Source: Symbiodinium natans (Eukaryota > Sar > Dinophyceae > Suessiales > Symbiodiniaceae). Taken from it: DNA of 64,000 nt. Below the pieces are notes generated by a model that was not told where the DNA came from, did no database searches, and was given only the letters and a program-made list of their open reading frames with translations. Position numbers and translations under genes: made by a program. The stretch is from contig CAJNDS010000355.1 of the NCBI GenBank assembly GCA_905221605.1, positions 1 through 64,000 on the forward strand. The letters run 5' to 3'. This document shows, piece by piece, positions 11,501 through 22,600 of the stretch; positions within the stretch are counted from its first letter, which is position 1; the number at the start of each line of letters is the position of its first letter.

Positions 11501-12265
11501 GGACTGCTTTGGGTCTGCAGCGCGTATGTCCTCGCATGGTCACTTCTCAACGACTTCCAACCAGTTGGAATGACGTCCTGCAAGATCTCCGCTTCCCGCA
11601 TCGCATTGCGGGTGTATTTCTCCACCTGTGCTGATGGGAGCTTCATGAGCTTCAGTTCATCTTCCCAGACCAGGTCAAAAACATGGTTACCCAGAGATGC
11701 CGGACGGTTCTACAGCTACGACAAGCACCAGCAACAGGGCGCAACCCCCCCCCCCCCCCCACAATGCTGAGCGAGGGTCGTTTCGAATGATCTTGATGGC
11801 CACTTGCCGGTTTCGTTTGCAATCCTTTGCTTGCAGCACCCGGCCAAACGTACCATCTCCCAGAAATTTGCTCACAACATAGCGGGAGTTCATCTGCAAG
11901 CCCACACGCCACCTTAGCTTCGTCTCAAGCGACGCAGTGCTCGATCTGTGAAGTGTGCTCACGGACTCATTGCCGAGTCATTGCCCGTACGCAAGCCTTA
12001 AGCCGAAGTACTCGAAGTGCTGCACTTCATCTTTGTCCAGGCGTGGGCCTGCCCCTGCTTTTTTGGGCCCTGTTGGCTCTTCCGAGTATGAGCTGTACTC
12101 GGACTCATCGGAGTCGGAGGACGTATAGCTACTTGTGCAGCTGCTGACAGACAAAGCTTGTGGTGCAAGCTTGTCGGCCCTTGCTGGTTGACGTTTTGCA
12201 CTGCGGCTTCGGCTTTTCCTTCCTGGCTTGCTTTTGCGGCTGCTGCCGTATCCAAGACCTTGCAT
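2545..12265 (-). CDS. CLK/LAMMER-type dual-specificity protein kinase (multi-exon)
   Basis: CLK kinases phosphorylate SR splicing factors in the nucleus. The N-terminal exon (about 12265-12005) is rich in RS and Ser residues and ends in DEVQHFEYF. Kinase exons then follow in order: P-loop GDGTFG and VAIK (about 11893-11785); REAEIL (about 11615); HETFFHEADGERLFCL (about 11430-11370); SLYDLLKQNHY (about 11300); catalytic loop HTDLKLEN (about 11180-11085); DFG (about 10683-10645); YRAPEV (10293-10260); DLWSIGC (10136-10070); EHLALMQRALE (9947-9893), a weak form of the LAMMER motif; and RLRWPEG (about 9700-9615). The C-lobe end LLVLDPAKRPSAKT (2720-2654) joins in phase to ALDHAFLAEKFTD and a stop (2586-2545). 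The start at 12265 is the first Met after an in-frame stop. A 6.9 kb intron separates the last two exons from the rest; that join is inferred from order and strand. Confidence 0.78.
3660..5440. repeat. degenerate 70-80 bp satellite
   Basis: The block 'ccacaccctatgaaatcctc' followed by 'ttctgggcctcgttcgtaat' recurs about twenty times with many changes, for example near 3682, 3864, 4049, 4112, 4245, 4315, 4590, 4765, 4835, 5060, 5135 and 5200. Units differ in length and carry small deletions. All copies point the same way. There is no coding sign. Confidence 0.75.
5560..6080. repeat. large inverted repeat (palindrome, about 0.5 kb)
   Basis: The left arm carries 'ccatggagccgggaggccgc' near 5614 and the right arm carries its reverse complement near 6000. 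Outward and inward from these, blocks such as 'ttttctcgaggtttttttgg' and 'cttgctcctggcctcaaaaa' are mirrored in order down to a centre near 5815. Smaller palindromes ('aaccatggtt'-like) are nested inside. The short frames in it are arm mirrors and not genes. It could be a foldback or MITE-type element or a simple palindrome. Confidence 0.85.
6370..6410. repeat. TA/CATA microsatellite after a poly-G run
   Basis: A run of 13 G (about 6349-6361) is followed by (TA)n and CATA steps. There is no gene sign from 6110 to 6830. Confidence 0.7.
7880..8150. repeat. degenerate telomere-like CCCTAAA tract
   Basis: Many broken CCCTAAA and CCCTAAAACC words run in one direction. Two related 40-50 bp pieces containing 'gcgagtgttgtgtttgcaaa' or close variants also lie here (7780-7890 and 8045-8080). 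Non-coding. Confidence 0.6.
8425..8935. repeat. degenerate TTTAGGG tract
   Basis: About 500 bp of TTTAGGG-like words (TTTAGGG, GGTTTAGGGCTTAGGG, TTTTTGGGGTTTAGGG) run opposite in direction to the CCCTAAA tract at 7880. It looks like decayed telomeric sequence inside an intron. Confidence 0.65.
10375..10460. repeat. TA/TG microsatellite
   Basis: This is a run of 'tatatatatatgtatgtaca'-like sequence in an intron of the kinase gene, between the DFG and YRAPEV exons. Confidence 0.8.
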
Positions 12266-13157
12266 GTCTTGTTTTCATCCTGTCATCGAAGGCCGGCTTG
12301 CGGTGCGAACGGCATGGTTGGAGCTTCCGCTACAACTCTCGCATCGCCGTTGGACTTAGAGAATCTCGAACATGGTGTGCATGTTCGTACGGGGGCGATG
12401 CTAGGTTCTGCTGGCTGTCACAAACCACTCTGATCTGAAACAGGATGATCGACTGGTGCGGGTGTGCTACGCATCACCATGGAAAATTCATGGTCAGCTG
12501 CTTCACAGAAGCAAAAGGCATGGCGAAGGCACCATCAGCAAGCAAACTACATGCAGGCTGCCCAACATGCGGTTCCTTGGCCCTGATATCAACACCACTT
12601 TTGACAATGCCGGAGCAGGCGTTTTTGGTCTGCGGCTGCTAAACGCAGAATTTTGCACTATGTGCAAGGGCAGCACTTCTCATGCATCCTCCGGAACTAC
12701 AATGAGACTATATGACTCTTTCATTTCTATCAGCATGCACACCTTGATGTGTGCGTGGAGTTCGAGGAAACATGCAGGCTGTCCCTTCTGATTAACAGAG
12801 ACGCCCTTGCATATGCAAGCGTTTTGGAAGGCGTCCACGGGTCGTGTCTGCAACATAAACGCTGACACAAGATTATCTTTTCGAGCCCAGCACAGAACAT
12901 CAAACAGGGTGTACTGGCAGTGGCGCTGTGCACGATAGTGACGAAAGGGCTCTACATGGTCTACTTTGCTTTTGGAAGCTTTACGTCGCAAGGCAGCCGC
13001 AGCATTATGCCAAGCATGTGCTGCGCTGGCCGCAATGGCCCCTCATTTTGAAGCTTTACTGGAATCTCTGTGCCTTATGGTGAGTCTTTGGGCCAATGCT
13101 GACCTGCATGCAATCGAAAAGGTTTGCAACGTCTAAGGTTTTTGGAAGAAGTTGAAA
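12266..13157. other. space between kinase and SEC62; possible undetected 5' exons
   Basis: On the minus strand, 12991-12680 gives a 103-residue open frame with ordinary composition (it starts with a Lys/Ser-rich part), which could hold an upstream exon of the kinase gene. I find no domain and no convincing splice sites, so no gene is called. Nothing is seen on the plus strand. Confidence 0.3.
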
Positions 13158-15412
13158 CTAGGAGCTCTCATCCTGAACTTCTTCTTTAGCTTCTCCTTCC
13201 TGGACTTCGGAAGCTTCGGCCCCTGGCGCGGATCCCTCATCCTTGTCGTCGTCGTCATCGGCGAGGTCAGCCGTCACGTTTGTCTCATTCTCCTCTAAGT
13301 CCTGCAAGCACATCCACATCTCTTGTTGCCTACTCTGCTATGTTTCTTCCTGGCTCCTTGCTGTTTAGCCTATGGCTAAGGCTTGGCGTGCATGCGAGGT
13401 TTCTATTGGCATTTCGACATTGGGGTACACATCCAGTTTGGCCTGTGCTGAGTAGCTGCATGTTGCTCATGAAGTCGTTTCAACAAAACTAGCTTAGGCC
13501 AGTGAAACATTGCCGTGGCGACAAGCAGATGCTGTGTCTGTGGGGATGGTCCTTCTCTTTCTGCAGCTCCTCAACGCTTGGTAGAGCCTGCTTTTCTGAT
13601 CCAGGCCTCAAGTCGTTCAAACAGCAACAGCAAGAGCCCACAAATTTGCACCCAAGGGATGGAGAAGTTGAGTCCAAGGTGGCTGCAGGGCTGTGAGCTT
13701 GTCCACGCCCCAAGCCAAAACGTCGGCGTAGGAGCTTGTGACCAGGTCCTGACACCAAGGAACCACAATTATGTCGCAAAAAACAACTCTGTGTGTGCAA
13801 ATATGTGTAAATATTATATATATATATATATATATATATTAATACATAATATCGACCTGGTGACCTATATATACATATTTCATGTACATATACATAAACT
13901 TTTACATCTACATATACATACTATGCATAGACATGTTCATATACATATATACATATATACATATATACATATATACATATATACATATATACACATATAC
14001 ACATATACACATATACACGTATACCTATATTTATATTCATATATGGTGTATATGTGCATTTTTCTGCCAGTTCTTGCCATGCTCCACACATTCGTCCTGC
14101 ACATCTTCGAAAGACGTGGTTTCGGCAATCTGCTGAATGGCCACTGCAGCGATACCCAAGCTGCCAAAGCGAACCAAAAGCATCAAAGCATCATCTTTTC
14201 GTTTCTCCCATGAGTAGAGAGGCTGGAAGGAATCCAAAAATCCGCAGTACCTCGAAGTCTCGAATCGTGAGGAGTTTACTGTTTCAGACTATAGATGCCC
14301 GAGCAAGGGCTAAGGTCAGGGCTCGTCATTCAGGTTTGGGAAGATCCAGAAATCAAAGCCGACGATCCAAAACATTGTGAAGATTAACATTCGCAGGATG
14401 AGGACGCCAAAGTAGAGCGTCAGAAAGATCACGCTCAAGTACCAGACGCCCACCTGCAAACGAAACGACAGCTAAACATCATGAAAAACAACTCTTGCTG
14501 CAGTCGCACTCGGAGGCTGCCTTGGCCCACATTGGCCAAACCGGGAACATGCACGCGAGGAGCACGCCGGCGATGATCAAGGCCAGCAAGAAGTGCTGCA
14601 GGCCACTGCCACCCTCGTATGTGATGACGTAGAACCTGGGCACAGAAGCTGAGGACAGAGAGCCGCTTTTGCCCTGAGAGGAAAAGTCGGAAAAGTATCC
14701 TCAGGTTGGGGCCCTTCAGAGTCGAAGGCTTGGTTGGGCGTTCGGCCCAATCTGTCAGGCCACTTCTTGGGCTTCTTGTCGCCATCATCAGACTTGGAAC
14801 TTGGGTTCAAGGGCTTGTACATGGCCTGGCAAGCTGAATGCTTAGGGAATGAACTTGGCAGAAGTTGACATGTCGAAAGTTGGCAGAACTTGTTTGTTGG
14901 CTTGAACTCCGGCCTTGTAGCAAAACTTTCGGTCAATCAGCTCTTGACCCAGCCGGACCACATCCGGATCAGTTTGCGGAACCTGTCCATCCAAAGCTTC
15001 TTCTAAAGCTTTGGAGCACTTCTTTGTCAGGATTCCCTCGCTTTCCAAAAGGAACTTCTTGAAATCTTTCCCGCGGAAATAGTCCACCTTCTTGCGCCCG
15101 ACCTGCCCAATCAAAATCAAAAGTCATCAAGACTCAGCTCACTTAGCCGTATACTATATTATATTTTCGGATTATTCTCGGTTGTATATCTATATACTAT
15201 GCTATGTAGTATTTTATTTTTAAAACTAGAGATTGTGCTATATTATGTGTATGTACTTGTGTGTTGCACATTGTATACTATCTATCATAAACTGTATTAT
15301 TCTATGTGGAGCTCACTGCCTCGCTTGCAGTCTTCGTCTTGATGCCTTTCTTGCCTAGAAGCACCTTCATTAATGGCTCAAAGGTTGGGTCCCATTCGGG
15401 CTCCTTCTCATT
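13158..15412 (-). CDS. SEC62: SEC62, ER protein translocation subunit
   Basis: SEC62 is a two-pass ER membrane protein that works with Sec61 and Sec63 in post-translational import. Exons: 15412 to about 15318 (EWDPTFEPLMKVLLGKKG); 15102-14860 (KKVDYFRGKDFKKFL, the hallmark N-terminal block); about 14830-14717 (KKPKKWPDRLG); about 14642-14532 (YVITYEGG, then TM1 and MFPVWPMW); about 14453-14308 (VGVWYLSVIFLTLYFG, TM2, then FWIFPNL); about 14255-14095 (FLDSFQPLYSWEK, then a further helix); 13301-13158 (acidic tail ADLADDDDDKDEG and stop). The order of motifs matches the family exactly. The first exon begins after an AG at about 15413, so a short 5' exon with the start codon is still missing. 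Limits marked 'about' are estimates. Introns hold AT microsatellites. Confidence 0.88.
13800..14055. repeat. TA/CATATA microsatellite in SEC62 intron
   Basis: A (TA)n run at 13815-13840 is followed by 'acatatatacatatatacat' and related units up to about 14050. It sits in the last SEC62 intron. Confidence 0.8.
15140..15310. repeat. AT-rich intron stretch with ACTATGCTAT-like units
   Basis: Low-complexity 'tatactatgctatgtagtat' and similar words occur in the intron between the first two SEC62 exons found. No gene. Confidence 0.4.
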
Positions 15413-16215
15413 CTTGTTCCGCCCTTGGAGCACCAGTCACCATCAAGTCTAAAGGGCTCTTCAAACTGCACTGGCTATAGTCCGTGTTGAAGCTTCCTTT
15501 TGGCTCTGAGGACGGCACTGAACATGGCGGCAGTGGGTCGCAGAATCTGTCAAAACCTGCACCCCTGCTAAACGCTGCCGAACTGTAGGCCGAACAGCGG
15601 AAGCATAGTGAGCTGTGAACAGGATGCCTTTCCCCACCCGGTTGACAGGCCACACAAGGCCACCGGCCGACACTCCGATTGGCGAAGTGGTTTGTGTTGT
15701 GACGATTGGAGGCCCGAGCAGCCCGTCTGTCGTCCCTTGCTGGAGTGCCAGCATCTGACGTTGCATGGATGCACCGCGTGTATGAAGGAAGGATTGACAT
15801 GCAGGCCAAGGCCAATCCAAGCCATCCGCACTCACACGACAAAAATGCGACTTTTTCTGTGCTCAGAGCTGGCACCGTAGTGGGCTGTACACATGCAACA
15901 GTAGGCAAGCGAATTTGCTGCACCGCCGGGTCATGTCATGAAGTGGCAGTGGGGTGGGGGGGGGGTTCGTCGGCTACGGGCAGCGAATGGCAGCGGCAGC
16001 ATTGTCACAAAGTAATTCGGGATAATTCCGTGCAAAAGGATCCCCTGCTGCAAGATCATCCAGTGGTACGCGGAAAAAAAACTGCTGGATCCAGAGCTCC
16101 TCTTACTTTCCGTGTCTCAATGTGGTGACTGACCTGCTTGAGATGCCGCCAGTCTAAGAACAACGATGGTGGGCCCGCTATGTGTAGGCAATGTGCAAGT
16201 ACACGTAGTGGAATT
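15413..16215. other. intergenic space between kinesin and SEC62
   Basis: No domain is recognised on either strand. Several open frames of 65-170 codons are present, which is common in GC-rich sequence of this kind. The missing first exon of SEC62 must be here, but I cannot place it. A G-run lies at 15952-15966. Confidence 0.4.
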
Positions 16216-19200
16216 TCAGTGCCAAATGCGCCTGGAGGTTGCCAGCTTAGTTGTGCTTGCGCTTCCATTTGGCAGTGCTCGCAGGTGGCGCTTCGGCTTG
16301 CCCCCTGTTGTGCACTGGCTGACCTAGGTTTCTGACGCCCGCAAATGCTTGGCTGCCAAATGCAACTCGCAGCAATCTGAGCACGGAGCCTGTGAGGCAA
16401 AGCGCAGAGAACAAAGCGTCTCATGCGAATGATCTGTTTCGGGGCTGACCGTGACCAGCATCAGAGTCTTGCCTTGACCATTCAAGCATGGCCTTGGCGG
16501 CAGACTGTCTTGCATGCTGTGCGACATGCTGCTTTCTTGCTTCGGATGAGTGTAAGCCACTCTAAGAACTTTGCTCCATCAAATGTGTCCTTAGAAGTGC
16601 CGGTACGCGTCACGGTGCCAAATTCCAATCAACGCAGTCATGCATGGTTGAGCAGATCTCCATACACATTGGTGACAGGAGTCAGCTTCGAGTTGCGAAA
16701 CGGAATGTGGGATCGCCCTTCGGCTTTGGCAAGGAAAACATCTGCCAAACTTGACCTGCAGCTTTGCGCAGCGTGCCCAAGCGAGCTCAAGCAATGCAAA
16801 GGAATCAAAACGACATTGCTCTGCGTCTGATGTTGCACCGAGGTGTTCGCAAGCTTCTGTTGATGTTCTGGGTTTCTTTCAGTCTTTCGCCCGTCGATCC
16901 TGACCTTACAGCTTCGGTTCGATAGCTACTCTTGGTGCTCCAGTTCAGACATCTTTGGCTCATCACGCAAGGACCTGTTGAACTTAGCCTGCAGCTTGTC
17001 AAGCCGCTCAGACCCTGCCAGATCCACCAGATGCAGAGCACCATGCAGCTCCTACAGTACAAGATGAGCACATAGGTAGGGAGTGAGAGCAAGAGATTCG
17101 TGGTTGCACAGAGCCCCGGTGGCTTCATTGGGTCCCCGACAGAATGCTGCTCCCGATTGATGCCGTGGAGGTACAAAGCAAATATTGAGTGTGAGCGGGA
17201 AGATGTGGCATTCATATCCGTCGCTCCAACCTTCCCAAGACTTCCCAAAAACGTCTGCGGGACACGTGCCGAGTATCGAAAACCTCGAAGCCTGAGGCCG
17301 TCCAAGGCCCGCAATGCCAAATCAAGGCAAGATGCTGACCGAGCCCTGGCTGCAGTCTCCATTAGCTTGTTGATCTGCTCCATTTGAGAGACCTGTGGAG
17401 TCTGTTGAAAAGTCCAGCAAAGCAGCTGCCCAATGCTTCCCAGGCATCCAAGCAAGACCTAAGCAAGAGCCTCCATCAGAGTGAGGTTCGTCACCACCGT
17501 CCCCCAGGCGTCGTCGTGCTTAATAACGTGGACCAGTTGGCTCCCATCACTTCCCAGCAGATCCCGAAGAACCTCCCATCTGCACCCAACTCTCGTGTTC
17601 ATCGGGCCAAGTCCGGAACATGTCCCAAGCCTCATTGTAGACTTCCACGAAAGACACTTTGAGGGTCCACGTCCAACCTGCTGCACGCATTGCTTGTGTC
17701 CCTAGCTTGTCTGGAATGGCTTGGTGCCCCGGCCTGAGGCCTTCATGGATTCAGATGCTCGCAAGATCTGCTGTATCGATCGAGGGATAAGACCTCACGA
17801 AGCGACGATCATTGTACAATTTAGACTAAGGAAGCTTGTGGGTCTGTGGCCCAGTGCACCAGGCCCAGGGGAACCCTGCATGGTGTAGGTCTTTCCGGAG
17901 CCAGTTTGGCCGTACCTCGGCATTGTCACGCAGTGAACCTTCGTGTCACTCTGGATCCACTGAGATTGCTGCGCAAAGATCGAAACCTTGAACCCATCCT
18001 GTCGGCGCAGGGACAACAAAAGCGGCTGATTCGACGTTAAATGTGGGATGTTCTTTCGTTTTCGAATTCCCCAGGTTGGCTCCATGCTCACACTGGCAGA
18101 GTTCACAAGTTCGTCCGTTGTGTCTGCAGTACACTTGAGCACGAAGCGGTTCACACAACTCGGCAGAAGTCTAAAGTGCTGAAGGCAGCAGCGAACAGAA
18201 ACGAGCAATCCGCGGCGTGGCAAGCCAATGTTTTCGCCCCACCCCCTCGAGTATTTTGCAACCAACATGCATGGTACATGAACGGGTCGATGGAAGCAAA
18301 ACGTATGGCAATATTGGCCCCGGAATTGATGTGACCAGACGCTGTCCCCCCCGCCCTCCCCAAGGTTGGATTCAGGTCGGCTCGCCGCTGTCTCGTTCAG
18401 GTCTCAGGTTCTTTAGGTTAGTGTGTTCGTGTGGGGGGCGGTTCAGGGGTTGGGCTTAGGGCTTCTCCTCGGATTTCGGGGTCTCGGCTTCAGGTTTGGA
18501 GTGTTTGGAGCCCTAAACCCCTAAAACCCTTTTGAGCCCGGGCTCTCTGAGGTGCCGGCACTGGCGCAGCAGAGGATTCTAACCCCAAAACTGTAAGGGC
18601 CTAAGCCCTAAAACCAAACCTTTTTTTTAACGTCCAGGCTCCGGGAAGTCTTGCCGGGCATCACCTTAAACCACCTTTTTGGAGGAGGGGCTGCAGTGCG
18701 ATTTGCCCTCATCACCTCAAGCCACAAAACCCCAAACCCCTGAAGGCCTAAATCCTACAAACCCTAAAGGTCAACCCACGACAGGCTGGGGCGCAACCAC
18801 ACATGGTGCGCCCCGGGCCCCCCCACCCCCCTCCCTCCCCCCCGGCTGGGGTTTAAGAGCCGGTGGATGTGGGTGAGGGGGTGAGGGGGAAGGATGTAAG
18901 GGAGGTGGGACAGCTAAGGGTCTTGCCAGTGCAGACTGGACGAGGCCACTGACCTCCTCGAACACCGCCTCTGCGCGGAAAACGCAAAAAGCAGCCGCCT
19001 GAAGAGCTCTCTCAGAGGCTTCTCGGAACTGGCCTCCTGGGAGGAGCTCTCGGAGAAGATGCGGTCGAAGCTGAAGCCGTGAGGTTCGTTCATGTAGTCC
19101 AAGTTGAGCTTGTTCTAGCAGGTTGGGGGGGGGGGGGGGGGGGGGGGGGAAAGAGTTCAGCAGACCATGTTGGAGGCACAGACATGCTGGATTCTGCTAG

Positions 19201-22200
19201 ATGGCTTCATGGGCTCCATGGCCTCCGCAATCTGCAAGTGCTGCGATGCAGATTTTGAGCCTCCCAGTTGAGGCCGCACGCGGCAAAAGACCCGGATATT
19301 GCCCTTCAGCTCCTGAGGCATGGGAGATACACGGACCCCATCCCGCATGTCCACAGGCTGCGGCAGTTGGCTCCTGAATGGCATTATGAAGCTCTCGGCG
19401 AGTGCACTCTGCAAGAGCCAGCTGGCCCTCCAAGGATTGTATATAGCCTCACGCAGCTCACACAGGATTTCCATGGATTTTCCACCAAAAACCCGCCCGA
19501 AGTGCCCCAAGATTGGTGGAGCAGAGCCTTGATGACGAGACAGGTTGCCCTGTTGGTTGTGAAGCTCGGCTTTGGTGCATTCCACCTGCTTGCTCAGCTT
19601 GTCTACCTTTGCCGAGCGGCACGAGATGGTGCAAGCCTGCTCGCATCTACGCCTACGCACACTATGCTTCGTGTGAAGGCCGAGTTGAGCTCAGGGCTGT
19701 GAGCCTTAACTCAGTGATTGCCTCCATCTGCTGTTGGTTGCTGGTCCCATGATGTTCTTTATAGCTTCTGAACTCCACCTGTGAGCGCATGCGGAGCGCA
19801 AGCATAGGACGGAGCCCCTCTCACAGACGGTGCATGACCAATTAGTCTGCTTGCCACCATTTGCCACCCGATTTCAGCCACCCGACCTCCAGTGCGTCGC
19901 GCTCATGATGAAGCTTCTCACACTGCAGCTGCTTGGCCTGAGTCGTGTCCATTGCAGTTGCACAGCAGATTTGTGCCCACTTCAAGAAACATCCTGCGGA
20001 CCAAGGTCTGGGCATTTGCCAAGGTTCTAAGGCTCGTCAGCTCCTGTGCTAAGCTCTGGCTACCGCAGCATGGCGCGAGTGTCCTGCCCGGTGCGACAAG
20101 CCAGGATCCTCCTGGAGAGTGCTGACCTTGATCTTGGACTGCGCAATCTCTTCCTGCACTGCTGATTGCTGCAGACATCAGGAGCCACGAGCAGATCCGA
20201 GCTACCTGCAGTGCAGCTTGGTGCTCCGAGGCGCGTTCGGTCCTGATGTGGAAGGTCAGACAACGCACTAGGCATGTGCACTTGTGAAGAGGCACATCTG
20301 CAAATGCAGGTCGATGTGTTGGCAAACGAGCGGCTGGAGATCTCTTTCGGTCTCCGCATTCTGAAGCATCTTGCGCAACTCTTGTAGTTGGCCCCTGTGA
20401 AGCATAGACGAGTTCGTGGGGAAAGGCAAAGCGAAGTGGTGGCTGTGACCTCATCAGGGCCATTTCCGACTCCTGCTGCTGCACCTTGTGAGAGAAGGCC
20501 TTGCAGGCAGCCCGGACAGGTGTCTGGAACCAAGCCCAGCCGAACAACGCCACGTAGACCGAAGTGCAAGGCTGACAGCGGCACCAGCTCACTTGAGCGC
20601 AACTCGTCTGCACGGCTTCGAAGCTTCGAGGCCTGGCGTAAACTGTGCGTAAACTCTTCAGCTGCTTTTTGGGAGGGCTGCATGTCGCTGCTCCACTCCG
20701 GGCGCCTCTTCTTCGAGCGCTTGCATGCGATTCCGCCTTGGCAAGCCGAGAGAAGGCACCCACATCCAGAGAGTGACATGCCTTCAATTAGGGCGCTTGC
20801 TCCCATTGAAGTTGCTCGCTCGTGCTGGCACGAAGAAATTGAAGCGACTGCAGCGTTTCGTGCAGTGTTGCCTCCTTCCATTTGATCAAACTGCTGATCT
20901 GCCCTACTTGCATGCTGGAACGGTTCCCGCCATCGGCGTCCTTGGCTGCAAGCTGCTGTTGCAGCACTTCTGCCGCTTGCCTGCCAGATGCCTCCTGATA
21001 TCATCTGCAGGGTTCTATGTGCCAGCCGCCAGCATTTCCGTGTTGCAGGGTGTCCTTGTCTTGCAACAGCACTTGGTACTTTGTCTTGGCTCGGCCTAAG
21101 GCGTCCTGCATTTCTTCTTCCTGAAGAAGCTGGAATCTTCTCCGTGCTTGGATGTCCCAGTAGCATGATTTCTCGATGCTGGCCTTCTTAGCAAATTTCG
21201 CCTCCCATGTGGTGGAGGCGTTAGCCGCAGCAGCGTCCTGCACGGCTGCATGTATCACTGATTCGCCTTTTGCATGTGCTCTGCAATCAGCCTTAATCTC
21301 CATTTGCTGCTGCAGATGCCGCACTGCAGATTGCAGGGCATGTTCCTGTAAACAAACGCATTTGCACCAACCACATGTCACAATGTCATCATAACACCGC
21401 GCATCGTCTGCATTTAAGAACTGATCTGGTGTGCACTGCAGCAGCAAGCACACGTCGTACCTCCTGTCGGAAAGAATTCTCTTTCTCCTCGATGGCGGTT
21501 TTCAATCCACGAATGCTTTCTGTTGCTTTCCCCTCCTGAGCAAGCGGAGGTGCACATGTAGAGGAGTTCTATGCTGGGCGCGAACACGGCCTTGTCCGCC
21601 ATCTCTTTCTTCAAAGCGCAAAGAACCGTCTGTGCCGCATCTTCCTGCAAAGGGATGGGGCAGGGCCCGCTTTTTCTAAAGTTACATGCAAGATTGGCAA
21701 GTCACCCTCGAACACCATGAGCGGCCGGCGTGTGCAACCGCTGTCCTTGCTTTTGCATTCCTTCTCCTTCTCACTCAGCTGGTGCTTGTGCGTCGCGGTC
21801 AGACGTTCAATGAACTCGTTCAATTCGGCCTCCTGTTGCAGAGAATCACCGGGAAGCGTCCCCCCCGCCCCAACTGCCCAAAGAAATCTTTCACAAAGCT
21901 CTGGAATGCTCCGTCCTTGTTCTTGGATGCAGCTTCTTTCTGGTCGAGCGCCGACCGATGTGCTTGCTGCAGCCCATCCATGACACTGTGGAACTCTTCC
22001 TCCTGGCGGGAACTCAAAACTCAAACAACGCTCTTTGACTCTTCGCACGCATGTAAAGGCCCAGTTGTTTCAAGTGGAAATCTCTGACCTTCTGTTTCCA
22101 GAGCCTTTTCATTTCCTCAAGTTCTGCGGCGTGGGTCTGTCGCAGGCCAGCTATGCAATCCTTCGTGTCTTGCTCCTGCGCTCAGGCATATTTGACTGGC

Positions 22201-22600
22201 ATGCCGAAGCACCTTTTGTTCACCCAGATGCGCTTAGGCTTCTGAAGGCCACTTGCCACACGGCCGACGCCGCACCTGCGTGTGCAGCTGAGCATCCTTT
22301 GCTTCTATTGCTTCCTTGAGCTGTTGAATTGCTCTTGCTGCTTCAGAGTCCTGACACACTGGCATGAACTGGCCAAGGTCTTGCAAGGGCCTCATCAGCT
22401 CAGTCCTTCGTTTGGAGCGCCCGCTCCAGCTCGTTGAAGCGACCCTGGTACTCGTGTTGCAAAGCATCTTTGGCTTTGTTGCAGTCAGCCTCCGTGGCAC
22501 AACGCGACAGATGAACCTCTCAGAACCATCGCCCGAGGCTTCTGCCATGAGAGCGGCTTCTTTCTTCTTGTGCGCTTCTACGAGCTGCTCTTTGGCCTGT
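16216..22600 (-). CDS. kinesin-14 family motor (C-terminal motor, KIFC-like)
   Basis: This is a minus-end-directed microtubule motor of the C-terminal-motor class. Stalk exons (about 22600-19370) code coiled coil. The neck and motor start at LKGNIRVFCRVRP (19312 to about 19258). Next come YMNEPHGFSFDRIF (about 19118-19037); VFEEVSGLVQSAL (18968-18927); DGFKVSIFA (17998-17973); P-loop GQTGSGKTYTM (about 17915-17860); IPRSIQQIL (17793 to about 17715); VSFVEVYNE (about 17660); LRDLLGS (about 17573-17465); INKLMETAARARS (about 17395-17340); switch I NATSSRSHSIF (about 17240-17140); switch II DLAGSER (about 17055-16930); NINRSL (about 16885); IPFRNSKLT (about 16760-16680); ETLCSLRFASQ (about 16490-16390); and a basic tail to a TGA at 16216. 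All nucleotide-binding motifs are intact. The 5' end is open: similar short exons continue upstream to about 25.7 kb. Confidence 0.87.
18420..18880. repeat. degenerate telomere-like words and C-rich stretch in kinesin intron
   Basis: Words such as 'gcccctaaaacccttt', 'taaaccccaaa' and 'ttagggctt' occur in both directions, followed by a C-rich piece at 18790-18860. Non-coding intron between the motor exons at 18927 and 17998. Confidence 0.45.
19124..19150. repeat. poly-G run
   Basis: An almost unbroken run of about 26 G lies just upstream of the YMNEPHGF exon of the kinesin gene. It may be prone to assembly error. Confidence 0.85.
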
